The translations under genes were made by a program, and so were the position numbers. This document shows positions 34,326 to 40,807 of a stretch of DNA of 40,807 bases, piece after piece. Position 1 is the first letter of the stretch. Each line of letters begins with the position of its first letter. Below the pieces are notes generated by a model. That model worked only from the letters and a program-made list of their open reading frames with translations, did no database searches and was not told where the DNA came from. This DNA comes from Streptomyces cellostaticus (GTDB taxonomy: Bacteria; Actinomycetota; Actinomycetes; Streptomycetales; Streptomycetaceae), in NCBI RefSeq assembly GCF_023630175.1, contig NZ_JALLIN010000057.1:1-40807 (forward strand), read 5' to 3'.

Positions 34326-34332
34326 CGGGGCC

Positions 34333-34962
34333 ATGGAAAGCAGCAGCGCCACCGCCGGCGGCAGCACGCGCCGCGAGGCCACCCGGCAGAAGCTCTACGA
34401 GGCCGCCGTCACGCTCATCGCCGAGCAGGGCTTCTCCGCCACCACCGTGGACGAGATCGCCGAGCGGGCCGGCGTCGCGAAGGGCACCGTCTACTACAAC
34501 TTCGCGAGCAAGTCGGTCCTCTTCGAGGAGCTGCTGCGGCACGGCGTGGGCCTGCTCACCGCCTCCCTCCGGGAGGCGGCCGAGCGGACCGCGGCGGAGG
34601 GCGGCGGCAAGGTGGACGCCCTGGACGCGATGGTCCGCGCGGGCCTGGTCTTCATCGACCGCTACCCGGCCTTCACCCAGCTCTACGTGGCCGAACTGTG
34701 GCGCACCAACCGCGCCTGGCAGTCCACCCTGATGGTGGTCCGGCAGGAGGCCGTCGCCGTCGTGGAGGGTGTGCTGCGCGAGGGCGTGGCGACCGGGGAG
34801 TTCAGCGACGAGATCGACGTCCAGCTCACCGCGGCCGCACTGGTGGGCATGGTGCTGGTGGCCGCCCTGGACTGGAAGTCGTTCCAGCCGGAGCGCTCCC
34901 TGGACGACGTCCACTCGGCCCTGTCCCGGCTGCTCCAGGGACGGGTGAGCGGGCAGGGCTGA
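34333..34962 (+). CDS. TetR/AcrR family transcriptional regulator, 209 aa
   Basis: One-component repressor with an N-terminal helix-turn-helix. RQKLYEAAVTLIAEQGFSATTVDEIAERAGVAKGTVYYNFASK spans about residues 18-60, and the recognition helix is VAKGTVYYNF. The C-terminal ligand and dimer domain has no recognisable ligand motif. The start ATG at 34333 has only a weak GGGG before it and looks leaderless. Gene order places it as the third member of the ABC/YhgE operon, whose promoter carries a matching palindrome, so it probably represses that operon until a cell-envelope or small-molecule signal binds. Confidence 0.93.
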   Translation: MESSSATAGGSTRREATRQKLYEAAVTLIAEQGFSATTVDEIAERAGVAKGTVYYNFASKSVLFEELLRHGVGLLTASLREAAERTAAEGGGKVDALDAMVRAGLVFIDRYPAFTQLYVAELWRTNRAWQSTLMVVRQEAVAVVEGVLREGVATGEFSDEIDVQLTAAALVGMVLVAALDWKSFQPERSLDDVHSALSRLLQGRVSGQG

Positions 34963-34979
34963 GAGCGCGGCGGAACACG

Positions 34980-35018
34980 GGGAAGGCGCCGGCCCCCTTG
35001 CCGGGCCGGCGCCTTCCC
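34980..35018 (+). terminator. Terminator of the ABC/YhgE/TetR operon
   Basis: A perfect 16-bp stem (34980-34995 with 35003-35018) with a 7-nt loop lies 17 bp after the TetR stop. Confidence 0.85.
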
Positions 35019-35195
35019 ACTCCCCCGTGCCCCCGTTCTTCCCGTGCTCCCCCGTGTCCCGCTTCCGCCGACGGATCGGCGGAAGGAACGGCCAGGGCGC
35101 GGGCGCCGTTCCGCCGCCCCGTGCCGGCGGTGCCGGTCCGCGCCCCCTGCCGTGCCTCCACTCTCCCGTGCCGCACGGTCGCGGCCCATCCGTGT
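35019..35195. other. Intergenic stretch without a supportable gene
   Basis: Within the 323-bp gap between the TetR stop and the DUF4126 gene, this part shows no convincing gene or repeat. It is C-rich at the start, just after the terminator. Confidence 0.5.
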
Positions 35196-35230
35196 CCGTA
35201 CTCATCCGGGCGTCTGAGTACGGATACTCA
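35196..35230. promoter_or_regulatory. Three TACTCA/TGAGTA half-sites upstream of the DUF4126 gene
   Basis: CCGTACTCA (35196-35204) and TGAGTACGG (35215-35223) form a 9-bp inverted repeat. TGAGTA (35215-35220) also forms a palindrome with TACTCA (35225-35230) around a 4-nt centre. The array ends 42 bp before the -10 candidate at 35273. It looks like a multi-site operator for an unidentified dimeric regulator. Confidence 0.6.
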
Positions 35231-35272
35231 GTGCCGTGTGCGGATGCCCGGGACGGCGGCCCGCCGGATGAC

Positions 35273-35278
35273 TACCAT
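35273..35278 (+). promoter_or_regulatory. Leaderless -10 candidate for the DUF4126 gene
   Basis: TACCAT, preceded by TGAC, ends 7 nt before the GTG at 35286. Confidence 0.45.
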
Positions 35279-35285
35279 CCCTTGC

Positions 35286-35897
35286 GTGTCCGTACTCCCT
35301 CTGGTCTTCACCAGCGGCTGGGCCAGCGGCATCAACGCCTACGCGGTGGTGCTGCTGCTCGGCCTGTTCGGCATGACGGGGGTGGGCGACGACGTCCCGC
35401 AGACGTTGCAGCGGCCCGAGGTGCTGATCGTGGCCGGTGTGCTGTTCGCGTGCGAGGCGGTCGCCGACAAGATCCCGTACGTCGACTCGGTGTGGGACAC
35501 CGCGCACACCGTCGTGCGGCCGCTCGCGGGCGCCTGGATCGGGGCGCTGCTCGCCGGGCAGAGCGGATCGCTGCCGGACGTGGCGGCCGGGCTGCTCGGC
35601 GGTTCGACGGCGCTGGCCAGTCACGGTGTGAAGGCCGGTACCCGGATGGCGGTCAACACCTCGCCGGAGCCGCTCAGCAACTTCGTGCTGAGCATCGCCG
35701 AGGACCTGGGGGTCGCCGGCGTCGTGGCGTTCGCGATGTTCCATCCCGGGGCGGCCGCGATCATCGCGGCGGTGCTGCTGGCCGGCGGGCTGCTCGTGCT
35801 GGTGTTCCTCGTCTCCCGCATCCGGCGCTTCCTGCGGAGCCGGGCGCAGCGGCGGGAGCGGGGCCGGGCGGACCGGGTCCCCTGGCCGCCCGGCTGA
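35286..35897 (+). CDS. DUF4126 membrane protein, 203 aa
   Basis: Integral membrane protein of the DUF4126 family, function unknown. The N-terminus MSVLPLVFTSGWASGINAYAVVLLLGLFG is typical. Five or so hydrophobic segments are visible, including IVAGVLFACEAVADKIPYVDSVWD and the C-terminal AAAIIAAVLLAGGLLVLVFLVSR helix. A short Arg-rich cytoplasmic tail ends the protein. I choose the GTG at 35286, because homologues begin at this point and a -10-like TACCAT lies exactly 7 nt upstream. An ATG at 35268 in the same frame would add six residues but has no ribosome-binding site. Confidence 0.9.
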   Translation: MSVLPLVFTSGWASGINAYAVVLLLGLFGMTGVGDDVPQTLQRPEVLIVAGVLFACEAVADKIPYVDSVWDTAHTVVRPLAGAWIGALLAGQSGSLPDVAAGLLGGSTALASHGVKAGTRMAVNTSPEPLSNFVLSIAEDLGVAGVVAFAMFHPGAAAIIAAVLLAGGLLVLVFLVSRIRRFLRSRAQRRERGRADRVPWPPG

Positions 35898-35941
35898 TCC
35901 GCTCCGGACCGCCCGTCGGCCGGCCCCTCGGTGCCGGTGGA

Positions 35942-35947
35942 TAGAGT
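35942..35947 (+). promoter_or_regulatory. Leaderless -10 candidate for the FAD oxidoreductase gene
   Basis: TAGAGT matches TAnnnT and ends 7 nt before the ATG at 35955, with no ribosome-binding site between. The spacing equals that at the two preceding genes. Confidence 0.5.
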
Positions 35948-35954
35948 CACGGTC

Positions 35955-37463
35955 ATGGCACGGATTGCGGTGATCGGCGCCGGGATGGGCGCGATGGCGG
36001 CCGCCGCCCGGCTGGCCGTCGCGGGCCACCGGGTGGCGGTGTACGAGCGTACGGAGACGTACGGCGGAGCGGTGCGCCGCTTCGAGCGGGACGGGTTCGC
36101 CTTCGACACCGGGCCGGGGCTGCTGCCGCTGCCGGCCGTGTACCGCGATCTGTTCGTCAAGACCGGCAAGGAGGCGCTGGAGGACGTCGTCGACCTGGTG
36201 CAGGTCGACCCGTCGGCGCGGCACGTCTTCGCCGACGGCACCGAGGTGGCCCTGCCGAACGCCTCCCGTGCGGGGGTGGTCGCGGCCCTGGACGAGGCGC
36301 TGGGCGCCGGCGCCGGGCAGCGCTGGGGGGATTTCCTGGTGCGGGCCCGGGAGGCGTGGGACCGCACCCGCCGGCCGCTGCTCGAGGAGCCGCTGTGGCC
36401 GAACTGGCAGGTGCTGGCCGAGCGCGACCCCTATCCGTCGGTGCCGCACAAGCGGCTGCTGCGCACCCGGCGGGCGGGCACCCTGGCCGAGATCGGCGCC
36501 TGGGAGCTGCGCGACGCGCGTCTGGCGGCCCTCCTGGAGAGCCATGTGCTCGGATACGGTCTCGATCCCCGGGCCGTTCCGGCGAGCGCGGCCGTGCTGC
36601 CGTACATGGAGCACGCCTTCGGCACCTGGTACGTGCGCGGCGGCATGCGGGAGCTGGCGCGCGCGGTGTACGAGCGGTGCCTGCGGCGCAGGGTGGAGTT
36701 CTGCTTCGGCACCGAGGTCACCGGCATTCCGGAGAAGGGCGGCCGGGCGGCGGGAGTGGAGTTCGCCGACGGGTCGGTGGCCGAGGCGGACCACGTGGTC
36801 GCGGACGTGGCTCCGGCACGGCTGCGGGCGCTGACGGAGCATCCGCTGGACGCGGACGGGGACGTGCGGGCCGACGATCCGGTCCTGCCCCGGCCCGCGC
36901 GGTTCACCGCCCTGCTGGCCCTGCGGGGCGGGCGCGAGGCCGGCGCCGTCCACCGCACGGTCGTCCACGCGCCGGACGCCGGGACGGAGCTGGACTTCCC
37001 GGCCGCGCCCGGTGGCGACCGGCCGGTGTGTCCCTCGGTGACCGTACTGCGCCCGGACGACCCCGCGCTCGTGCCGGACGGCGCGCACGAGTCCGTGGTG
37101 GTGTCCGCCGTGGTGCCGGCCGAGGCTGCCTGGGAGGACGGGGGCACGGTCCGGTGCTGCACGGACTTCCTGGTCGAGGCCGCGGGGCGCGCGGTGCCCG
37201 GGCTGCGGGAGCGCCTGCTGTGGCACGAGGTGCGCACCCCCGTGCACACGGAGGGGGAGACGGGCAGCGGGGCCGTGCCCGCGCCCGCACTCGCCGCGGG
37301 CCGGGGCCGCTACCTGCACCCGGCGAACACCACGCGCCTGCCCGGGCTGTACCGGGTGGGCGGCTGGTCCCATCCCGGCGGCGGACTGCCGCACGCGGGG
37401 ATGTCGGGGGCGCTGGTGGCCGGGCTGATCGTGGAGGGGCCCGGGTTCCGCGGCTCCCAGTGA
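35955..37463 (+). CDS. CrtI-like NAD(P)/FAD-dependent oxidoreductase, 502 aa
   Basis: Flavoprotein of the phytoene desaturase (CrtI)/amine oxidase superfamily. The dinucleotide-binding motif VIGAGMGAMAAAARLAVAGHRVAVYE is at residues 5-30, with the usual last Gly replaced by Ala. GFAFDTGPGLLPLP follows near 52-65. The C-terminal FAD motif GLYRVGGWSHPGGGLPHAGMSGALVA ends the fold. No carotenoid synthase or other crt gene is adjacent, so the substrate is open, and an unspecified lipid or isoprenoid oxidation is as likely as carotenoid desaturation. The ATG at 35955 is preceded by a TAnnnT at -7 and no ribosome-binding site. The gene converges on the next one with only 13 bp between stop codons and no terminator hairpin. 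Confidence 0.93.
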   Translation: MARIAVIGAGMGAMAAAARLAVAGHRVAVYERTETYGGAVRRFERDGFAFDTGPGLLPLPAVYRDLFVKTGKEALEDVVDLVQVDPSARHVFADGTEVALPNASRAGVVAALDEALGAGAGQRWGDFLVRAREAWDRTRRPLLEEPLWPNWQVLAERDPYPSVPHKRLLRTRRAGTLAEIGAWELRDARLAALLESHVLGYGLDPRAVPASAAVLPYMEHAFGTWYVRGGMRELARAVYERCLRRRVEFCFGTEVTGIPEKGGRAAGVEFADGSVAEADHVVADVAPARLRALTEHPLDADGDVRADDPVLPRPARFTALLALRGGREAGAVHRTVVHAPDAGTELDFPAAPGGDRPVCPSVTVLRPDDPALVPDGAHESVVVSAVVPAEAAWEDGGTVRCCTDFLVEAAGRAVPGLRERLLWHEVRTPVHTEGETGSGAVPAPALAAGRGRYLHPANTTRLPGLYRVGGWSHPGGGLPHAGMSGALVAGLIVEGPGFRGSQ

Positions 37464-37476
37464 CCGGGGCGGGCCG

Positions 37477-38406
37477 TCAGAAGCGGTACTGCTCGTCGTA
37501 CCCGGCTCCGGGCTGCTGCCGTCCGTCGCCCTGGTACGGGTACGGCTGCTCCTGCGGGAGTTCGCCGCCGTAGCTGTCGTCGCTGCGCTGCTGCGGGACC
37601 CACACCCCGCCGGCCGGTGTCTCGCCGTAGCCGCCGGTGGCGTACGGGTCCTGGCCGTAACCCTGCTGACCGTAACCCTGCTGGCCGTACTGCTGCTGGC
37701 CGTAGCCCGAGTCGTAGCCGGTGCCGCCGTAGCCCTGGCTGCCGACGTAGGGGTCGGAGTAGTTGGCGTAGCCCTGCTGGCCGGCGCTGTCGTAGCCGTA
37801 GTCCTGCTGGCCGTAGCCCGAGTAGTCGTAGGCGTAGTTCTGCTCGGCGCCCTGGGTCTGGGCCGCCGCCGCGTAGGCGGTGTCGCCGTAGACGCCGTAG
37901 GAGCCGGTGTCGTCCGGGAGCGGCTCGGGCTCGTAGACGGTGGTGGTCTCGGCTGCGGACGGCTCGGCGGAGCGCATCGGGGTGAAGACGTCGTCGCGGT
38001 CGTAGTCGTCGGCGTGCGCGAAGCGCTCGTGGTCGTGCCCGGCGTCGTCGGCGCCGTCGCCCGCCTCCGGATCGGAGCCGCCCAGCACCGGGTCCTGGTG
38101 CCCGGCCCGGCCGCGGCGTCGCTTGGTGACGCCGCCGTCCGCCTCGTCCTCGGGCCGCTTGACCGCCCAGCCGGCGGCGAAGCCGCGGCGGAAGGACAGC
38201 GTGACGTAGGTCTGGCCGAGCGCGAACGCGATCGCGCCCACGCCGATGACGACGACCGAAGGCATCAGCACGCCGACAACGACGCCGAGGAAGCCGGCGA
38301 AGGCGAGCAGCCGCCAGCGCAGCCGCGCCTTGTACTGCAGCAGTACCTCACCGAGCAACCACAGTGCGACGACGCCGAACGCGATGTAGAGGACCGTCCA
38401 GCCCAT
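37477..38406 (-). CDS. Membrane protein with a long Tyr/Gln/Gly-rich C-terminal tail, 309 aa
   Basis: I do not recognise a family with a known function. Residues 2-66 form about three hydrophobic segments (MGWTVLYIAFGVVALWLLGEV, then LLAFAGFLGVVVGVLM and VVVIGVGAIAFALG). A basic patch follows (FRRGFAAGWAVKRP, KRRRGR), then an acidic Asp/Glu/His region (about 105-145). The last 140 residues are strongly enriched in Tyr, Gln, Gly, Ser and Asp, with GYGQQ-type repeats (about 233-252). They resemble prion-like or phase-separating low-complexity tails. The start ATG at 38406 has GAGAGGGG 5 nt upstream. The open frame further upstream is a shadow of metF. Confidence 0.9.
   Translation of the reverse strand: MGWTVLYIAFGVVALWLLGEVLLQYKARLRWRLLAFAGFLGVVVGVLMPSVVVIGVGAIAFALGQTYVTLSFRRGFAAGWAVKRPEDEADGGVTKRRRGRAGHQDPVLGGSDPEAGDGADDAGHDHERFAHADDYDRDDVFTPMRSAEPSAAETTTVYEPEPLPDDTGSYGVYGDTAYAAAAQTQGAEQNYAYDYSGYGQQDYGYDSAGQQGYANYSDPYVGSQGYGGTGYDSGYGQQQYGQQGYGQQGYGQDPYATGGYGETPAGGVWVPQQRSDDSYGGELPQEQPYPYQGDGRQQPGAGYDEQYRF
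37645..37715. repeat. 15-bp repeats encoding GYGQQ-type units
   Basis: Imperfect 15-bp units in this stretch encode successive GYGQQ-like pentads of the low-complexity tail (about residues 233-252), consistent with expansion by slippage. Confidence 0.6.
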
Positions 38407-38462
38407 GTACGCCCCTCTCCCAGTGGCCGCTACGCAGTGTGTCGTATCGCGGTGCGGCCGGT

Positions 38463-39386
38463 CTAGGCCTGCGGGGGGTGGTGCAGGCCCAGGTTCTCGT
38501 AGATTTCCAGGGTCGCCGTGGAGTTGTTGAGCGTGATGAAGTGCAGTCCGGGCACTCCCTCGGCCAGCAGCCGTGCGCAGAACTCCGTGGCGAACTCGAT
38601 ACCGATGGAGCGTACCGCCGCCGGATCGTCCTTCGCTGTGAGGATGCGCTCTTTCAGGGCGTCCGGGAACAGCGCGGTGCTGAGCTTGGGCACCCGCTCC
38701 AGCATCCTCACGCTGGTGACCGGCAGGATCTCGGGGATCACGGGCGTGTCGCAGCCCGCCGCCTCGACCCGGTCGCGCAGCCGCAGGTACGACTCCGGCT
38801 GGAAGAACATCTGTGTGATGGCGTAGTCGGCGCCCGCGCGGCACTTGTCGACGAAGTGCCGGACATCGGTGTCCCAGTCGGCGGAGCGCGGATGCATCTC
38901 GGGGAACGCGGCGACGCCCACGCAGAAGTCGCCCGACTCCTTGATGAGCCGCACGAGTTCGGCCGCGTAGGCGAGGCCCTGGGGGTGCGGGACCCACTCG
39001 CCCATCGGGTCGCCGGGCGGGTCGCCCCGCACGGCGAGCATGTTGCGGATGCCGGCGTCCGCGTACTGCCCGATGATGTTGCGCAGCTCGGCGACGGAGT
39101 GGTCGACCGCGGTGAGGTGGGCGACCGGGGTGAGCGTCGTGTCGACGACGATCTGCTGGGTCTCGCGGACCGTGGTCGTGCGGGTGGTGCCGCCGGCGCC
39201 GTAGGTGACGGACACGAAGTCCGGTGCCACCGCCTCGACCCGCCGCAGCGCGTTCCACAGGTTCCGCTCGCCCTGGGGCGTCTTCGGCGCGTAGAACTCG
39301 AACGAGTACGTCGTCTTGCCGGCGGCGAGGATGTCACGCACGGTGCGTGCGCGATCAGTCCTGGTCGATGCGGTTCCGAGGGCCAT
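38463..39386 (-). CDS. metF: Methylenetetrahydrofolate reductase, 307 aa
   Basis: FAD enzyme that reduces 5,10-methylene-THF to 5-methyl-THF for methionine synthesis. The TIM-barrel hallmarks are visible: YSFEFYAPKTPQGERNLW (about residues 27-44), DFVSVTYGAGGTTR (about 56-69), RNMLAVRGDPPGDPMG (near 115-130) and ITQMFFQPESYLR. There is no C-terminal regulatory domain, as expected for a bacterial enzyme. The ATG at 39386 has no ribosome-binding site. A -10-like TAACCT lies 6 nt upstream, with TTGGGG 17 bp further up. I see neither a SAM nor a B12 riboswitch upstream. Confidence 0.97.
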   Translation of the reverse strand: MALGTASTRTDRARTVRDILAAGKTTYSFEFYAPKTPQGERNLWNALRRVEAVAPDFVSVTYGAGGTTRTTTVRETQQIVVDTTLTPVAHLTAVDHSVAELRNIIGQYADAGIRNMLAVRGDPPGDPMGEWVPHPQGLAYAAELVRLIKESGDFCVGVAAFPEMHPRSADWDTDVRHFVDKCRAGADYAITQMFFQPESYLRLRDRVEAAGCDTPVIPEILPVTSVRMLERVPKLSTALFPDALKERILTAKDDPAAVRSIGIEFATEFCARLLAEGVPGLHFITLNNSTATLEIYENLGLHHPPQA

Positions 39387-39392
39387 ACCCGC

Positions 39393-39421
39393 AGGTTAGT
39401 CAGGGGTGGGCGGTACCCCAA
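39393..39421 (-). promoter_or_regulatory. metF promoter, apparently leaderless
   Basis: On the leftward strand -35 TTGGGG (39421-39416), a 17-bp spacer and -10 TAACCT (39398-39393) end 6 nt before the metF ATG. Transcription would therefore begin at the start codon. Confidence 0.6.
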
Positions 39422-39495
39422 CCGGACGCCGGTCATTTGCCCGAATTGCCGCTTTCCCGTCCACCCTTTGGACAGAATTCCGGACAGAGCCCGCC

Positions 39496-39512
39496 CGGAG
39501 GGCAGCCCTCCG
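39496..39512 (-). terminator. Weak terminator-like hairpin after thiE
   Basis: CGGAGGG (39496-39502) and CCCTCCG (39506-39512) form a 7-bp stem with a 3-nt loop, between thiE and the metF promoter. A larger imperfect hairpin (GCCCGG with CCGGGC) lies nearer the thiE stop. Confidence 0.45.
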
Positions 39513-39565
39513 CGGCGCCGCCGGCCCGGCACGAGGGGCCCTGGCCGTGCGGTCCGGGCACGGCA

Positions 39566-40213
39566 CTAGGGCTGCCGCAGCCGCTCGGCGAACCGCGCCG
39601 CGGCGTCACCCGGGTCGTCGGCCTCGGTGATCGCGCGGACCACGACCACCCGGCGGGCGCCCGCGTCCAGCACCTGCTCCAGGTTGCCGTGGTCGATGCC
39701 GCCGATGGCGAACCAGGGGCGGTCGGTGCCCAGGGCCGCGGTGTACCGCACCAGACCGAGGCCGGGGGCGGGCCGGCCGGGCTTGGTCGGGGTGGGCCAG
39801 CACGGGCCGGTGCAGAAGTAGTCCACGCCCCGCTGGACGGCGGCGGCCGCGGCCTCGGACTCGGTGTGCGTGGAGCGGCCGATCAGCAGGTCGCCGCCGA
39901 GGACGGCGCGGGCGGCGGGCACCGGGAGGTCGCCCTGGCCCAGATGGAGCACGTCGGCGCGGGCGGCGTGGGCGACGTCGGCCCGGTCGTTGACCGCGAG
40001 CAGCTTGCCGTGCCGGGCGCAGGCGTCGGCGAGGACCTGGAGGTGCTCCAGTTCCTCGGCGGCCTCCAGGCCCTTGTCGCGGAGCTGCACGATGTCGACA
40101 CCGCCGGCCAGGACCGCGTCCAGGAACCCGGCGAGGTCGCCCTGCCGCCTGCGGGCGTCCGTGCAGAGGTACAGGCGGGCGTCGGCGAGTCGGTCGCGGG
40201 CGGTGTCGGACAT
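39566..40213 (-). CDS. thiE: Thiamine-phosphate synthase, 215 aa
   Basis: ThiE joins HMP-PP and thiazole phosphate to form thiamine monophosphate, in a TIM barrel. Seen motifs are DIVQLRDKGL (near residues 39-48), AVNDRADVAHAARADVLHLGQGDLP (about 75-99), STHTESE and CTGPCWPTPTKPG, then the phosphate-binding IGGIDHGNLEQVL near the C-terminus. I start it at the ATG at 40213 (MSDTARDRLADARLYL); the open frame further upstream has no family counterpart. A GGGGGGA site precedes it. No THI-box riboswitch is visible in the 89-bp gap to the upstream gene, which holds a near-perfect palindrome instead. Confidence 0.95.
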   Translation of the reverse strand: MSDTARDRLADARLYLCTDARRRQGDLAGFLDAVLAGGVDIVQLRDKGLEAAEELEHLQVLADACARHGKLLAVNDRADVAHAARADVLHLGQGDLPVPAARAVLGGDLLIGRSTHTESEAAAAAVQRGVDYFCTGPCWPTPTKPGRPAPGLGLVRYTAALGTDRPWFAIGGIDHGNLEQVLDAGARRVVVVRAITEADDPGDAAARFAERLRQP

Positions 40214-40255
40214 GCGTGGGTCCCCCCGGGTCGGTGTCCATGGGCGTGCGGGCGG

Positions 40256-40285
40256 GTGGCGTACGGGCCGCGGCCGGTACGCCAC
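40256..40285. terminator. 30-bp near-perfect palindrome between the Rv2175c-like gene and thiE
   Basis: GTGGCGTAC (40256-40264) and GTACGCCAC (40277-40285) enclose a GGCCGCGGCC core. The whole is self-complementary except at one symmetric pair (40265/40276). It starts about 17 bp after the stop of the leftward Rv2175c-like gene and could act as its terminator. Confidence 0.6.
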
Positions 40286-40302
40286 CACGCGGTGCGGGTC
40301 GT

Positions 40303-40668
40303 TCAGAAGGCGAGCGCCTGGGCGCGCCGCTTCACCTCCGTGCCGCGATTCTCGCTCAGGGCCTGCGCGGGGGTGCCGGGCAGGGTCGGGTCGGGGGTGA
40401 AGAGCCACTCGATCATCTCTTCGACCGTGAAGCCGTCGTCCCGCAGGAGCGTCAGGGTCCCGGACAGGCCCTTGACGACCTTGTCCCCGTCGATGAAGGC
40501 GGCGGGGACGTGCAGCGCCCGGTTCTCCCCCCGGCGTACGGCGATGAGCTGTCCCTCCTTGACAAGCTGCCGCACGCGCGTCACCTCGACGTCGAGGTGC
40601 TCGGCGATGTCGGGGAGGGTGAGCCAGCCGGGGACGAGTGCATCGATCTTTGCGTCAATCTCGGTCAC
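40303..40668 (-). CDS. Rv2175c family DNA-binding protein, 121 aa
   Basis: Small winged or MerR-like helix-turn-helix protein homologous to mycobacterial Rv2175c, which is a DNA-binding substrate of the Ser/Thr kinase PknL. The helix-turn-helix is WLTLPDIAEHLDVEVTRVRQLVKEG (near residues 15-39), followed by a short beta wing (LIAVRRGENRALHVP) and a helical C-terminal half (TVEEMIEWLF). I choose the GTG at 40668 (MTEIDAKIDALVPGWL), where homologues begin. A GTG at 40692 would add eight residues. A CAGGCT lies 7 nt before the GTG at 40668, similar to the leaderless layout seen elsewhere in this window. Confidence 0.9.
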   Translation of the reverse strand: MTEIDAKIDALVPGWLTLPDIAEHLDVEVTRVRQLVKEGQLIAVRRGENRALHVPAAFIDGDKVVKGLSGTLTLLRDDGFTVEEMIEWLFTPDPTLPGTPAQALSENRGTEVKRRAQALAF

Positions 40669-40692
40669 GGGATCTAGCCTGCCATCCGACAC

Positions 40693-40807
40693 CGACAGTC
40701 GGAAGCCAGGCCGGTCCGCGTGGGGTGCACGCCGCTGGGACCCGTCCGGCGGGTCCGGTCCCTGGTGCCGCGGCGGGCGGGGGGGGCGGGGCGGGGCGCC
40801 CCCCCCC
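40693..40807. other. Terminal intergenic stretch with G-tract and C homopolymer
   Basis: No gene is supportable. G-runs at 40775-40796 (3, 8, 4 and 4 Gs separated by single Cs) could form a G-quadruplex. The window ends in at least nine Cs (40799-40807), so G-run can also pair with C-run. Confidence 0.5.

Noticed and set aside
39387..39565. SAM or cobalamin riboswitch before metF
   Set aside because: No conserved core elements are visible, and the promoter candidate sits directly against the start codon.

Overview
This is a very GC-rich actinobacterial chromosome segment and almost certainly from Streptomyces. The evidence is the uniform high-GC third positions, frequent GTG and TTG starts, a DivIVA with a long Gln/Pro/Gly linker, a 213-residue SepF, LL-DAP-type peptidoglycan genes and the Streptomyces-type gene order. 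I see no insertion sequences, integrases, tRNA or rRNA genes, or CRISPR arrays. The window is mostly conserved core genome.

Layout. (1) 1-757: the 5' part of a leftward gene with an Ala/Lys/Arg-rich tail, probably the DksA/TraR-like protein that usually flanks ileS. (2) 1041-4501: ileS under a translation-type T-box riboswitch, ending in a 22-bp terminator hairpin. (3) 4748-22619, all leftward: the division and cell wall (dcw) cluster. In transcription order it is rsmH, ftsL, ftsI, murE, murF, mraY, murD, ftsW, murG, ftsQ, ftsZ, pgeF, yggS, sepF, yggT, divIVA. Many stop/start pairs overlap by 4 bp. The longest internal gap (280 bp) precedes ftsZ and holds promoter-like boxes, a WhiA-like GACAC and two inverted repeats. 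A dcw promoter candidate lies at 22835-22866. (4) 23004-23552: a beta-carbonic anhydrase with its own terminator. (5) 23818-28594: a tightly coupled MoxR ATPase, DUF58 and transglutaminase operon. (6) 28595-29384: a hairpin- and repeat-rich intergenic block and a leftward DUF3040 gene. (7) 29662-31172: a methyltransferase and a SAV_6107-type HEPN protein, both leftward. (8) 31339-34962: a rightward operon of a degenerate ABC ATPase, a YhgE/Pip membrane protein and a TetR regulator, with a TetR-like palindrome at the predicted start site. (9) 35286-37463: a DUF4126 membrane protein and a CrtI-like FAD oxidoreductase. (10) 37477-40668, leftward: a membrane protein with a Tyr/Gln/Gly-rich tail, metF, thiE and an Rv2175c-like DNA-binding protein. 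The window ends in a G-tract and C homopolymer.

How it works together. The dcw block makes lipid II (MurE, MurF, MurD, MraY, MurG), polymerises and crosslinks it at septa (FtsW, FtsI), builds the divisome (FtsZ, SepF, FtsQ, FtsL) and directs polar growth (DivIVA). IleRS supply is tied to uncharged tRNA-Ile by the T-box. The right third mixes membrane and envelope proteins with one-carbon (MetF) and thiamine (ThiE) metabolism.

Most notable. The IleRS has a swapped class I signature (G-A-H-H rather than H-x-G-H), a form linked in IleRS2 enzymes to strong mupirocin resistance. The ABC ATPase of the YhgE/Pip operon lacks essentially every catalytic motif residue. Five genes in the right half look leaderless, with a -10-like hexamer 6-7 nt before the start codon. 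The 3' end of the DUF3040 gene is tandemly duplicated beyond its stop, next to five consecutive hairpins. I did not find a convincing wholly new multi-gene system.
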